From Azospirillum sp. TSO22-1 (GTDB lineage Bacteria > Pseudomonadota > Alphaproteobacteria > Azospirillales > Azospirillaceae), in contig NZ_LGQZ01000077.1 in NCBI RefSeq assembly GCF_003116015.1, positions 1 to 64,000 of the forward strand: a DNA stretch of 64,000 bases, read 5' to 3'. A model generated the notes under the pieces. That model saw nothing but the letters and a program-made list of their open reading frames with translations, was not told the DNA's origin and ran no database searches. This document shows, in pieces, positions 17,278 through 25,936 of the stretch. The position numbers were made by a program, and so were the translations under genes. Positions within the stretch are counted from its first letter, which is position 1, and every line of letters begins with the position of its first letter.

Positions 17278-18711
17278 TCATTCGGCTGGGGCGACGCTGC
17301 ACAAGGGGGTGGCGACGCTCTCCAGCGGCCGGCGCTCGGCCCGCACGCCGATCCACAGCTCGATGCCCGCGGCGATCACCATCAGCGCCGCGGCGATGCC
17401 GTAGCCCATCATGATCTGCGCGCGGTCGCCGGTCTCGATCAGCCGCCCGAAGAACCACGGCGCCGCCACGCCGCCCAGCAGCGTGCCCAGCGCGTAGAAC
17501 AGCGAGATCGCCGTCGCCCGCGCCTCCAGCGGGAAGCTCTCGCTGACCGTGAGGTAGGCGGAGCTGGCGGCGGCCGAGGCGACGAAGAAGATGACGCTCC
17601 AGGCGACGGTCTGCGTGGTGGCGGTCAGCAGCCCGTGCAGGAACAGCCAGCCGGTGCCGAACAGCAGCACGCCCGACAGCGCGTAGGTCGCCGCGATCAT
17701 CGGCTTGCGTCCCCACGTGTCGAACAGCGGCCCGAGCAGCAGCGGCCCGGTGAAGTTGCCCAGCGCGAAGGGCAGCACGTACCAGCCGACGTCGCTGTTC
17801 GGCACGCCGTAGAACCTGGTCAGGATCAGCACGTTGGTGAAGAAGATGGCGTTGTAGAAGAACGCCTGCGCGATCATCAGCGACAGCCCCAGGAAGGACC
17901 GCCGCTTGTACCGGGTGAACAGCACCCGCGCGACGGCGGCCATCGAGGTGTCGCGCCGCAGGTCCAGCGTGATGCCCGGCCCCGCCACCGGCGCCAGCGC
18001 GCGCCCGTGGGCGGCGCGCACCCGGCCCTCGATGCCCTCGACGATGGCCTCCGCCTCGCCGATGCGGCCCTTGACCATCAGCCAGCGCGGGCTCTCCGGC
18101 AGGAAGCGGCGCAGGAAGATGATGAACAGCGCCAGCACCCCGCCGATGCCGAACGCCATCCGCCAGCCGACGTCCGGCCCGAGGAATCCCGGCGCCAGCA
18201 GCACCACGGCGCCCAAGGCACCCAGCGCCGCCCCCACCCAGAAGCTGCCGTTGATGGCGAGGTCGGTGCGGCCGCGGTAGCGGCACGGGATCAGTTCCTG
18301 GATGGCGGAGTTGATGGCCGCGTACTCGCCGCCGATGCCGGCGCCGGTGAGGAAGCGGAACGCCGCGAAGCTCCAGTAGTCCCAGGCGAAGGCGCTGGCC
18401 AGCGTGGAGACCGCGTAGACGGCCAGCGTGATGTAGAAGAGCTTCTTGCGCCCCCAGCGGTCGGTCAGCCAGCCGAACAGCAGGGCGCCGATCACCGCGC
18501 CGAGGATGTAGGCGCTGCCCATGTCGCCGATGTCGGCGTCGGTGAAGCGCAGGGTCGGGCTGTCCTTCAGCGCCCCGGCCAGCGAACCGGCCAGCGTGAC
18601 CTCCAGCCCGTCGAGGATCCAGGTGATGCCCAGCGCCACCACCACCAGCCAGTGGAACCGGCTCCAGGGGAGCCGGTCCAGCCGGTGGGGGATGTCGGTG
18701 CTGTGGATCAC
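17278..18711 (-). CDS. MFS transporter, sugar-porter-like
   Basis: A 477-residue inner-membrane carrier with about 12 helices. Features are D34 in helix 1 (WILDGLEVTL), the loop 2-3 motif DRWGRKK (84-90), TGAGIGGEYAA in helix 4-5 and PESPRWLMVKGR at the start of the central loop, all typical of sugar or organic-acid MFS porters. The central loop carries about 60 extra charged residues. It ends 20 bases before the aldolase gene begins on the same strand, downstream of it, so the two may be co-transcribed. Substrate unknown. Confidence 0.88.
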   Translation of the reverse strand: MIHSTDIPHRLDRLPWSRFHWLVVVALGITWILDGLEVTLAGSLAGALKDSPTLRFTDADIGDMGSAYILGAVIGALLFGWLTDRWGRKKLFYITLAVYAVSTLASAFAWDYWSFAAFRFLTGAGIGGEYAAINSAIQELIPCRYRGRTDLAINGSFWVGAALGALGAVVLLAPGFLGPDVGWRMAFGIGGVLALFIIFLRRFLPESPRWLMVKGRIGEAEAIVEGIEGRVRAAHGRALAPVAGPGITLDLRRDTSMAAVARVLFTRYKRRSFLGLSLMIAQAFFYNAIFFTNVLILTRFYGVPNSDVGWYVLPFALGNFTGPLLLGPLFDTWGRKPMIAATYALSGVLLFGTGWLFLHGLLTATTQTVAWSVIFFVASAAASSAYLTVSESFPLEARATAISLFYALGTLLGGVAAPWFFGRLIETGDRAQIMMGYGIAAALMVIAAGIELWIGVRAERRPLESVATPLCSVAPAE

Positions 18712-18730
18712 CCGCTCCCCCGTCCTCCGT

Positions 18731-19825
18731 TTACGAGGCCGCCAGCGACTTGCCGGTGGCGCCCAGGTCGGCGAAGGCCTCGTCCAGGCGGGTGGCGATG
18801 CCCTTCTCGCCCTCGCGCAGCCAGACGCGCGGGTCGTAGAGCTTCTTGTAGGGCTTGCCGGTGTCCGGATCGATCTGGTGCTTGAACGCCTTCTCGTTGG
18901 TGAAGACGAAATTGCCGATGGTCGAGGCGAAGGCGAACTGCGTGTCGGTGTCGATGTTCATCTTGAACACGCCGTAACGCACCGCCTCCTCGATCTTCTC
19001 CTTCTCGGAGCCGGAACCGCCGTGGAACACCAGGGCGAGCGGCTTCTCGCCGCCGCCGTGCGTCTTCGCCACGAGGTCCTGCGAGTTCTTCAGGATCTCC
19101 GGGCGCAGCTTGACGTTGCCCGGCGCGTAGACGCCGTGCACGTTGCCGAACGACGCCGCCACCGAGAAGTGGCCGATGGAGGAGAGCACCTCATAGGCGC
19201 GCAGCACGTCCTCCGGCTGGGTGTAGAGGTGGGCGTTGTCGGCGCTCAGGTCCTCCGAGCCGACACCGTCCTCCTCGCCGCCGGTGACGCCCAGCTCGAT
19301 CTCCAGGCTCATGCCCATGGGGGCGAGGCGCTTGAGGATGCGGGCGCACTCCGCCAGGTTCTCCTCCAGCGGCTCCTCCGACAGGTCCAGCATGTGCGAG
19401 CTGAACAGCGGCTTGCCGGTGCGGCGGAACTCCTCCTCCGAGTGGGCGATCATGCCCTCGACCCAGGGGACCAGCTTCTTGGCGGCGTGGTCGGTGTGCA
19501 TGACGACGCACACGCCGTACTCCTTGGCCAGCAGGTCCACGTGGCGGGCGGCCGAGACGGCGCCCAGGACGCGCGCCTGCGCCGAATCCTTCATGCCCTG
19601 GCCGGCGTAGAACTGCGCGCCGCCGCTGGACAGCTGGATGATGACGTCGGACTTGTTGCGGGCCGCGGACTCCAGCACGGCGTTGATGGTGCTGGTGCCG
19701 ATCACGTTGACCGCCGGCAGGGCGTAGCCGCCGTCGCGGCAGGCCGCCAGGAGGGTGCGGTAGTCCTCGCCGGTGACGACGCCGGGTTTCAGCGTGCTCC
19801 GGGTGGGGGCCGTGGTCGTGCTCAT
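18731..19825 (-). CDS. fbaA: Class II fructose-bisphosphate aldolase
   Basis: A 364-residue zinc aldolase of the long (FbaA) type, which splits fructose 1,6-bisphosphate into dihydroxyacetone phosphate and glyceraldehyde 3-phosphate. HTDH at 110-113 supplies the catalytic Asp and a zinc ligand. LEIELGVTGGEEDGV, GNVHGVYAPGNVKL (zinc His) and VFHGGSGSEKEKI (zinc His and phosphate binding) follow. The C-terminal YDPRVWLREGE is typical. The ATG at 19825 has AAAGGCGG upstream; longer in-frame starts give no homologous sequence. It serves glycolysis and gluconeogenesis. Confidence 0.95.
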   Translation of the reverse strand: MSTTTAPTRSTLKPGVVTGEDYRTLLAACRDGGYALPAVNVIGTSTINAVLESAARNKSDVIIQLSSGGAQFYAGQGMKDSAQARVLGAVSAARHVDLLAKEYGVCVVMHTDHAAKKLVPWVEGMIAHSEEEFRRTGKPLFSSHMLDLSEEPLEENLAECARILKRLAPMGMSLEIELGVTGGEEDGVGSEDLSADNAHLYTQPEDVLRAYEVLSSIGHFSVAASFGNVHGVYAPGNVKLRPEILKNSQDLVAKTHGGGEKPLALVFHGGSGSEKEKIEEAVRYGVFKMNIDTDTQFAFASTIGNFVFTNEKAFKHQIDPDTGKPYKKLYDPRVWLREGEKGIATRLDEAFADLGATGKSLAAS

Positions 19826-20050
19826 GCGTTTCCGCCTTTCACTTTTGTCGGTTGGGGTTCGGCCAAGGGCCAGCCGACGGCAAGCCCAACAGCGTTTGGG
19901 GCGGGACGTTGCCCCACCGCGCGCATTTCCGCAACCGAACCGATCGGGTGAGACGTTTCGTCCACCCGGATTGGGCCTCTCTCCCGTCCCGGAGCGCCTC
20001 GGAACGATGTCCCAATTCTGCCCCCGCCCGGCCACAGCCATCTCACACCT

Positions 20051-20068
20051 ACCCCTTTCGATAGGGGT
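20051..20068. repeat. Small hairpin before the HisKA_2 kinase
   Basis: ACCCCT-TTCGAT-AGGGGT is a perfect 6-bp stem with a 6-base loop, 34 bases before the kinase start. It may be an operator or part of the leader. The rest of the 277-bp gap shows nothing clear. Confidence 0.4.
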
Positions 20069-20102
20069 GCACCATGGGCGAAAGCACGTGAGGACCACGA
20101 CC

Positions 20103-20891
20103 ATGTGGCGAGACCTTCTCCGGCGCGCCGTCGCTCCCTTCCCGCTGCCGGCCGCGGCGCCGGCGGGCACCGCCGGGTCGGCCTGGGCGCTGGCCTGCGC
20201 CGCCGCCGGGAACGGCGGGGACGACGAGTCCGAGACCGCCGCGCTGCGCGCCCGCGTCGCCGCGCTGGAGGCCGAGCTGGGCCGCGCCGAGCTGCTGCTG
20301 CGCGAGACCAACCATCGCGCCAAGAACGCCTTCGCCACCATCGCCTCGCTGGTCGCCATCGAGCTGGCCGACATCCGCGACCCGAAGGCGCGCGAGGTCC
20401 TGCAGCTGACGCAGGAGCGGCTGTCGGCGGTGGCCCTGGTGCATCAGGCCCTGCAGGGGAGCAGCGAGGACGCGGTGCTCGACCTCGGCGCGCTGCTGAA
20501 GCGCCTGGGCGGCGCCGTCGCCTTCTCCATGGGCGCGGAGGAGCGCGGCATCGAGGTGCGCATCGCCACACAGCCGGTGCCGGTGGAGGCCGGGGCGGCG
20601 CTCACCCTCGCCCTCGTCGCCAACGAGTTGCTGACCAACGCCCTGAAGTACGCCTTCACCGGGCGCAGCGGGGGCTGCGTCGAGCTGACCCTGCGCCGCC
20701 GCGCCGGCCGGCTGCTGCTGCGGGTGAAGGACGACGGCATAGGCTCCGCGCCCGCACCCGGCCGCCGGGGCGCGGCCGGCACCGGGCTGACGCTGGTCCG
20801 CCGTCTGGCCGAGCAGCTCGGCGCGCGGGTGCGCTTCGGCGGGCGCGACGGCACCTCGGTCACCGTCTCCATCCCCTGCGGCGCGCTCTGA
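20103..20891 (+). CDS. HisKA_2-type sensor histidine kinase, soluble
   Basis: A 262-residue kinase with no membrane span. The H-box is RETNHRAKNAFATIASLVAI with phospho-acceptor H71, the HisKA_2 pattern. It is followed by the N-box LVANELLTNALKYAF and glycine-rich loops DDGIGSAPAPG and GTGLTLV. The N-terminal 45 residues are low-complexity, then a short coiled coil (AALRARVAALEAELGRAELL). Such kinases often act in the alphaproteobacterial general stress or light response. It is followed at 97 bp by a SiaA-like phosphatase gene. No sensor domain is visible. Confidence 0.85.
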   Translation: MWRDLLRRAVAPFPLPAAAPAGTAGSAWALACAAAGNGGDDESETAALRARVAALEAELGRAELLLRETNHRAKNAFATIASLVAIELADIRDPKAREVLQLTQERLSAVALVHQALQGSSEDAVLDLGALLKRLGGAVAFSMGAEERGIEVRIATQPVPVEAGAALTLALVANELLTNALKYAFTGRSGGCVELTLRRRAGRLLLRVKDDGIGSAPAPGRRGAAGTGLTLVRRLAEQLGARVRFGGRDGTSVTVSIPCGAL

Positions 20892-20988
20892 GGCGCCTCC
20901 TTCCTCGGTTTGTCCCTGCGCAATTCCGTTTGCATCGCGTAAAAGAGATCGGGATGCTGATGCCGCTGGATTGTCGGAAGGGATAGAC

Positions 20989-23085
20989 ATGCCCCGCACG
21001 GGAACGCCGCGCCTGCGGCTTGGTGTCGCCGCCCGGCTGACCGCCGGTCTGGTCGGGCTGACGGTCCTCACCATCCTGGCGGCCTCGGTGGCGCTGTACG
21101 GCACGCAGGCGTTCCGCGACGGCTTCGACCGCATCGCGCTGAGCCGCTTCGGCCAGCTGGTCGCCATGGCCCACCTGACGCAACAGAGCCACAGCGTCAC
21201 CTCCGCCGGCCCGCGCATGGTCGGCGCCACCGACCGCCGCGACCTGGAACAGCAGGTCGCCAACACCCGCGACCTGTTCCGCCGGTTCGACGCGGCGGCC
21301 GGCAACCTGGTGGCGTCCGGTGCCGATCCCACGGTGGTGGCCGGTCTCACGGCCATGCGCACGCATCTGCAGGACAGCCTGAACCGGCTGGCGGCGCTGG
21401 TCGCCGACCGGCAGGACGCCGACGCCGCGCTCGCCCGCGCCATGGACGACCTCGACCGGCAGGCGCAGGATTCGCGCCGCGTGCAGAGCCGGCTCGCCGA
21501 AGTGATCACGGCGCTGACCGAGATCAACGCCAGCCAGGGCGACATCGTCGCCATCGAGGCGCAGGTGCGCAACGGCGACGTCATCCGCCGCATCACCGAC
21601 GACATGGCGCGCGCCGTCAACGTCATGCTGCGCGTCCCCAGCGTCCGCTACCCCGGCCAGCTGGCGCCGATGCTGGACGAGGTGCGCCGCCTGATCGCCC
21701 GCGTCCGGCGGGATTCGCAGGAGCTGCCGGGCGCCTTCGCCGACGGCTACGTGGCGCTGGGCAACCAGCTGAACGCCCAGGCCGAGGGCCCCGCCAGCGT
21801 CTTCGCGCTGCGCCTGCGCCAGATCGAGGTGACCGAGCAGGTCATGGCCGTGCTGAACGCCAGCAAGGAGGACCTGGACCGCTTCATCGCCAGCGTCACC
21901 CGTCAGTACGAGGCGCTGGAAGCCGACATCGCCGAGGAGCGCGGCGACTTCACCGCCTTCATCGCCAACATCTTCAACGGCCTGTTCGCCATCGCCGCGG
22001 CGGCGGTGACCGGGGCCGCGGTGATCTTCCTGTTCCTGCGCCGCCGGGTGATCGGCCGCCTGACCGGGCTGCAGCACTGCATGGTGGCGAACGCCGAGGG
22101 GCAGGCGGTGCCGATCCCCGCCGACGGCCACGACGAGATCGCCGACATGGGCCGCGCCTTCGGCTATTTCGTCGGCGAGGTCGGCCGGCGCGAGACCGCG
22201 TTGCGCGCCGCCAAGGACGAGGCCGAGCGCGCCTACGCCCAGCTGGCCTCCGCCAACGCCTCGATCCGCGAGGGCATGCGCTACGCCCAGCGCATCCAGC
22301 AGTCGCTGCTGCCCGACGTGGACGCGCACGGTGGCCTGCTGGAGGATCTGGCGGTGGCGTGGCAGCCGCTCGACGCGGTGGGCGGCGACTATTACTGGAT
22401 CGGCGCGCAGGACGGGCGCTGCATCATCGCGGTGATGGACTGCACCGGGCACGGCGTACCCGGCGCCTTCATGACCGCCATCGTCGCCTCGGCGCTGGCG
22501 CGCATCCTACAAGACCATGCCCAGGATCACGCGCACGACGACCCGGCCGGCATCCTGGCAACGCTCAACACGCTGGTGCGCGGCGCGCTGCGCCAGGATC
22601 GACCCGAGGCCACCTCGAACGACGGGCTGGACGCCGCCATCGTCGTCCTCGACCCCGCCGCCCGCCGCCTGTCCTTCGCCGGCGCCAACATGCCGCTGCT
22701 CCACGACGACGGGCAGGCGCTGCACCTGATCAAGGGCGACCGGCACAGCCTGGGCTATCGCGAGTCGCGCCCGGATTTCGAATTCCAGCGCCACGACCTC
22801 GATCTGACACAGGGCATGCGCTTTTATCTGATGACCGACGGCGTCACCGACCAGATCGGCGGCCCGACGCGCCGGCTGTTCGGCCGGCGCCGCGTGCAGG
22901 AGCTGCTGCGCGCCGGCGCGCACCTGCCGATGCAGGCGCAAGTGCGGCAATTGCTGGATGCGCTGGCCGAATACCGCGGCGAAGAGCCGCGGCGCGACGA
23001 CCAGACCTTCATCGGCTTCGTGCCGTGCCTGGTCCCGGCCGACGGTTCGGCGGAAGCCCGGCCGGCCGACGCGGTGCCCGCCTGA
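20989..23085 (+). CDS. SiaA-like membrane PP2C (SpoIIE) phosphatase with HAMP
   Basis: A 698-residue membrane protein. TM1 about 17-40, a helical periplasmic sensor about 40-325, TM2 about 330-352, HAMP about 352-405, a short coiled coil, then a SpoIIE/PP2C domain from about 430. Metal-binding motifs are AVGGDYYW (about 462-469) and VMDCTGHGVPGAFMT (about 482-496), with DGVTDQIG and RRDDQTF near the end. In Pseudomonas, SiaA dephosphorylates SiaC. SiaB and SiaC homologues lie 2 kb away, so this is the likely partner phosphatase. GGAAGGG precedes the ATG at 20989. Confidence 0.87.
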   Translation: MPRTGTPRLRLGVAARLTAGLVGLTVLTILAASVALYGTQAFRDGFDRIALSRFGQLVAMAHLTQQSHSVTSAGPRMVGATDRRDLEQQVANTRDLFRRFDAAAGNLVASGADPTVVAGLTAMRTHLQDSLNRLAALVADRQDADAALARAMDDLDRQAQDSRRVQSRLAEVITALTEINASQGDIVAIEAQVRNGDVIRRITDDMARAVNVMLRVPSVRYPGQLAPMLDEVRRLIARVRRDSQELPGAFADGYVALGNQLNAQAEGPASVFALRLRQIEVTEQVMAVLNASKEDLDRFIASVTRQYEALEADIAEERGDFTAFIANIFNGLFAIAAAAVTGAAVIFLFLRRRVIGRLTGLQHCMVANAEGQAVPIPADGHDEIADMGRAFGYFVGEVGRRETALRAAKDEAERAYAQLASANASIREGMRYAQRIQQSLLPDVDAHGGLLEDLAVAWQPLDAVGGDYYWIGAQDGRCIIAVMDCTGHGVPGAFMTAIVASALARILQDHAQDHAHDDPAGILATLNTLVRGALRQDRPEATSNDGLDAAIVVLDPAARRLSFAGANMPLLHDDGQALHLIKGDRHSLGYRESRPDFEFQRHDLDLTQGMRFYLMTDGVTDQIGGPTRRLFGRRRVQELLRAGAHLPMQAQVRQLLDALAEYRGEEPRRDDQTFIGFVPCLVPADGSAEARPADAVPA

Positions 23086-23177
23086 GTTGCTGTATCACAC
23101 AATCCAATGGCGCACACGGGAGGATGCTTCTAGTATCGTGTCACAGACGGTGACGTATCGGCGGGAGCACGGAAAGC

Positions 23178-23897
23178 ATGGTGTCGGCGGTGATAGCCGT
23201 GGTGGAGGACGAGGCCTCGCTGCGCCGCGACATGGTGGAGTACCTGCGCGGCTGCGGCTTCGACGCCATGGGCGCCAAAACGGGCCGCGAGCTGAACGAC
23301 ATCCTGGCCGCCAAGCCGGTCTCCGTCGCCATCCTCGACGTCAACCTGCCGGGTGAGGACGGCTTCACCATCGCGGCACGGCTGCGCGAGACCCCGGGAA
23401 TCGGCGTCATCATGGTGACGGCGCGCGGCACGACGGTGGACCGCGTGGTCGGGCTGGAGATCGGCGCCGACGCCTACATGGTGAAGCCGGTCGAGATGCG
23501 CGAGCTGGAGGCCCAGGTGAAGTCGCTGCTGCGCCGCCTGGAATCGGCGCCGGCGCACGCCCCGGCCGCCACCGCCCCGCCCGCCGCCGACGAGGAGCAC
23601 TGGACGCTGCATTCCACCGACTGGTCGCTGACCAGCCCCGGCGGCGTGCGCGTGTCGCTGACCAGCACCGAGATGAAGCTGGCCTCCTTGCTCGCCGCCC
23701 AGGCCCGCCAGCCGGTGTCGCGCGACCAGATCTCGCTGGCGCTCTACAACCGCCGCTGGGACCCGCAGGACCGCACCATCGATACGGTGGTCCGCCGCCT
23801 GCGCAACAAGCTGGAAAAGGCCATCGGCGAGACCCCGCCGCTCAAGTCGGAGCACGGCGTGGGCTACGTGTTCTCGGCGCCGGTGCGGACCGTCTAG
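23178..23897 (+). CDS. OmpR/PhoB-family response regulator
   Basis: A 239-residue regulator. The receiver domain (about 4-118) has acidic residues E10/D11, phospho-acceptor D54 (AILDVNLPGEDG), T81 and K103 (MVKPVEM). An Ala/Pro-rich linker (about 120-140) joins it to a winged-helix DNA-binding domain (about 143-237; LTSTEMKLASLLAAQ, then IDTVVRRLRNKLE). It follows the SiaA-like gene by 92 bp and converges with the kinase at 23901 with three bases between stops. The upstream gap has GTCAC-AGACG-GTGAC (23140-23154), a possible autoregulatory site. Confidence 0.9.
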   Translation: MVSAVIAVVEDEASLRRDMVEYLRGCGFDAMGAKTGRELNDILAAKPVSVAILDVNLPGEDGFTIAARLRETPGIGVIMVTARGTTVDRVVGLEIGADAYMVKPVEMRELEAQVKSLLRRLESAPAHAPAATAPPAADEEHWTLHSTDWSLTSPGGVRVSLTSTEMKLASLLAAQARQPVSRDQISLALYNRRWDPQDRTIDTVVRRLRNKLEKAIGETPPLKSEHGVGYVFSAPVRTV

Positions 23898-23900
23898 GGA

Positions 23901-24920
23901 TTACCCCGGCGCGACCCTCGGGAACGTCAGCGCGAACGCCGCCCCCTGCCCCGGCGGGCTCTCCACCGTGATGGAGCCCTTCAGCGGCCCGACCGCCAGG
24001 TTGTGCACGATGTGCAGGCCCAGCCCGCTGCCGCCCTCGCCGCGCCGCGTGGTGAAGAACGGCTCGAAGACGTGCGGCAGGTTCCCGGGCGGGATGCCGG
24101 CGCCGTCGTCGGCGTAGGTCAGGCACACCGTCTCCGGGTCGGGCTGCGTCACCGCGATGCGCAGCCGCCCCGCCCGCCCGTCGCCGTAGCCGTGCGTCAG
24201 CGAGTTCATCACCAGGTTGGTGAGGATCTGCGACAGGGCGCCCGGATAGCCCTCGACCATCAGGCCCGGCGGACAGTCCACCGTCACCGTGTGGTTGCCG
24301 CGCTTCAGGTTGGGCTGCAGGCTGAGCAGCGTCTCCTGCACGTAGGCGCGCAGGTCGAAGCCGCGGCGCTCGGCGCTCGCCCGGTCGACCGCCACCTGCT
24401 TGAAGCTGTTGATGAGCTGCGCCGCGCGCTCGCAGTTGGCGAGGATCAACGCCGTGGTGTCGGTGGCGGTGGCGAGGTAGCGGTTGAAGTCGCCGCGCCC
24501 CAGCTCCCCCTTCTCCACCATCGCGGTGAGCCGCGCCGTGGCGTCGGACAGGTGCGAGGCGCAGGAGACGGCGATGCCGACCGGCGTGTTGATCTCGTGC
24601 GCCACCCCGGCCACCAGGGCACCCAGCGAGGCGAGCTTCTCCTGCTGCACCAGCACGTCCTGGGCCTCGCGCAGGCGCTCGAGCGCGTCCTCGGCCTCAC
24701 GGCGGCGGCGTTCGGCCTCCTGGTTGGCGGTGGCGAGCTGCCCTTGCAGGCGGTCGCTCACCCGCACCAGCCGGCGCTGCTCGCGGTAGCTGCGCTTGAA
24801 GCCGTCCACCAGTTCGGCCAACTCCGCGCCGACCTCCGGCGCCAGCGCCGTCAGCCGGGCTTCCAGCGCCTGGGCCCGCTCGATGACCTGCTCCTCGGCA
24901 TCGAACAGATTGAAGTTCAT
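23901..24920 (-). CDS. Soluble sensor histidine kinase of the Sia-linked operon
   Basis: A 339-residue cytoplasmic kinase. An N-terminal coiled coil (about 5-100) leads to the H-box LVAGVAHEINTPVGIAV with H108. The ATPase domain has N-box TNLVMNSLTHGYG, G1 YADDGAGIP, F-box FEPFFTT and G2 GGSGLGLHIVHNL. There is no sensor or membrane segment, so input probably comes from a partner. Its ATG overlaps the siaC stop, and siaB is just upstream. In Pseudomonas this position holds the SiaD diguanylate cyclase, so here the output seems to be phosphotransfer. It resembles the kinase at 37983 closely. Confidence 0.9.
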   Translation of the reverse strand: MNFNLFDAEEQVIERAQALEARLTALAPEVGAELAELVDGFKRSYREQRRLVRVSDRLQGQLATANQEAERRRREAEDALERLREAQDVLVQQEKLASLGALVAGVAHEINTPVGIAVSCASHLSDATARLTAMVEKGELGRGDFNRYLATATDTTALILANCERAAQLINSFKQVAVDRASAERRGFDLRAYVQETLLSLQPNLKRGNHTVTVDCPPGLMVEGYPGALSQILTNLVMNSLTHGYGDGRAGRLRIAVTQPDPETVCLTYADDGAGIPPGNLPHVFEPFFTTRRGEGGSGLGLHIVHNLAVGPLKGSITVESPPGQGAAFALTFPRVAPG

Positions 24921-25318
24921 GAGTCGCGGTCCGCCGCCTCGCGCAGGCTGAAGGCCACGTGCTCGAGGTCCTCCGAGAAGTCCTCGCCGAACTCGCGCAT
25001 GGTCTCGTCGTCGGGATCGCAGTACCAGTCGACGGTGACCGGACGGCCCTGGCGCGCCGCCGCCTCCAGCAGCTGGAAGATGGTCATCAGCACCTTGGCG
25101 CTGGAGCTGTTGAAGTAGACCAGCTCGATGGCGACGTGCAGCGGCGCGTCCGACGGCTCGGCCAGATGCTCGCGCAGCGCCGCGACCACCGGGCCGAACA
25201 GCGTCGCCACGTCGTCGGGATAGGATTCGCCGCGCAGCGCCAGCCGGCCGGAGGCAAAGTCGAAGTCGATCTCGGGCGTCCGCGGGGTCGCCGGGATGGT
25301 CAGCCGTTCCGTGGCCAT
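24917..25318 (-). CDS. siaC: SiaC-family regulatory phosphoprotein (DUF1987)
   Basis: A 133-residue protein of the DUF1987/SiaC family. Hallmarks are the N-terminal TPRTPEIDFDF, GESYPDD and VYFNSSSAKVLMTIFQLLE. The known SiaC phosphorylation site is a Thr in a similar LNTSS motif (from memory); here the equivalent appears to be Ser71. SiaC is phosphorylated by SiaB, dephosphorylated by SiaA, and in its unphosphorylated state activates its target. It lies one base after siaB and overlaps the kinase downstream, so a kinase target is plausible. Confidence 0.87.
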   Translation of the reverse strand: MATERLTIPATPRTPEIDFDFASGRLALRGESYPDDVATLFGPVVAALREHLAEPSDAPLHVAIELVYFNSSSAKVLMTIFQLLEAAARQGRPVTVDWYCDPDDETMREFGEDFSEDLEHVAFSLREAADRDS

Positions 25319-25319
25319 G

Positions 25320-25880
25320 TCAGATGCGAACCTTGAGGCAGAAGAAGGTCTTGTCGGTGTCGGTGGCGGCGAAGTCGTACTCGATCGGCTCGCTGGCGCG
25401 CCGGGCGATCTCGATCAGGCCGATGGTGGCGCCGCGGCTGCCCTCGTCCGGCGCCTCGCGCAGCTGCTCGCGGTAGTGCGCCTTGATGCCGTCCTTGTCG
25501 AGGCCCTTCAGGAAGTCCAGCCGCTCGCGCAGGCGCGGCACGTCGCCGTTGCGCACGGTGTTGCCGCAGACGATGAAGAACTTCCCGCCCTCCATGCCGA
25601 TGGTGACCATGCCGGCGCTCAGCTCGATGGTGCGGCCGTCGTTGGCGACGATCTTCTCTGCCGAGTAGCGGATGATGTTCTGCATCTGCTCGACGAACAC
25701 CGAGAAGACGCGGCGCACCGTCGGGCCGTCCGCATCCTCCAGCGTCATCTTCTCACGTAAAGCCTCGCCGAGGGAGAACAGGATCCCCTCCGACAGATAG
25801 CCGCTGAACGAGAAGATGATGCCCTTGGAATCCAGCTCGCGCTTGAACGCGGCGTATTCCTGACCGAGCGTCGCTGCCAT
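25320..25880 (-). CDS. siaB: SiaB-family protein kinase
   Basis: A 186-residue protein with a GHKL-like fold. FVEQMQNIIRYSAEK contains the Asn of the N-box, and a glycine-containing segment EGSRGATIGLIEIAR serves as the ATP-lid region. SiaB phosphorylates SiaC in Pseudomonas. Length and IFSFSGYLSEGILFSLGEAL near the start match the family. The ATG at 25880 has AAGAGG nine bases upstream; the TTG at 25889 has no spacing for it. It heads the three-gene operon siaB-siaC-kinase. Confidence 0.85.
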   Translation of the reverse strand: MAATLGQEYAAFKRELDSKGIIFSFSGYLSEGILFSLGEALREKMTLEDADGPTVRRVFSVFVEQMQNIIRYSAEKIVANDGRTIELSAGMVTIGMEGGKFFIVCGNTVRNGDVPRLRERLDFLKGLDKDGIKAHYREQLREAPDEGSRGATIGLIEIARRASEPIEYDFAATDTDKTFFCLKVRI

Positions 25881-25936
25881 TTCCGACAACCTCTTGCCCC
25901 GACAACCCTTTGCGATGTGCGCCGACTATCTCACCA

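Noticed and set aside
19931-19957. EcfG-like promoter (GCAAC, 18 bases, CGTT) before the HisKA_2 kinase
   Set aside because: One mismatch in the -35 and a spacing outside the usual range; not convincing.
18731-20374. N-terminal extension of the aldolase to 547 codons
   Set aside because: The extra part is antisense to the HisKA_2 kinase and has no likeness to aldolase; ATG at 19825 has a ribosome-binding site.
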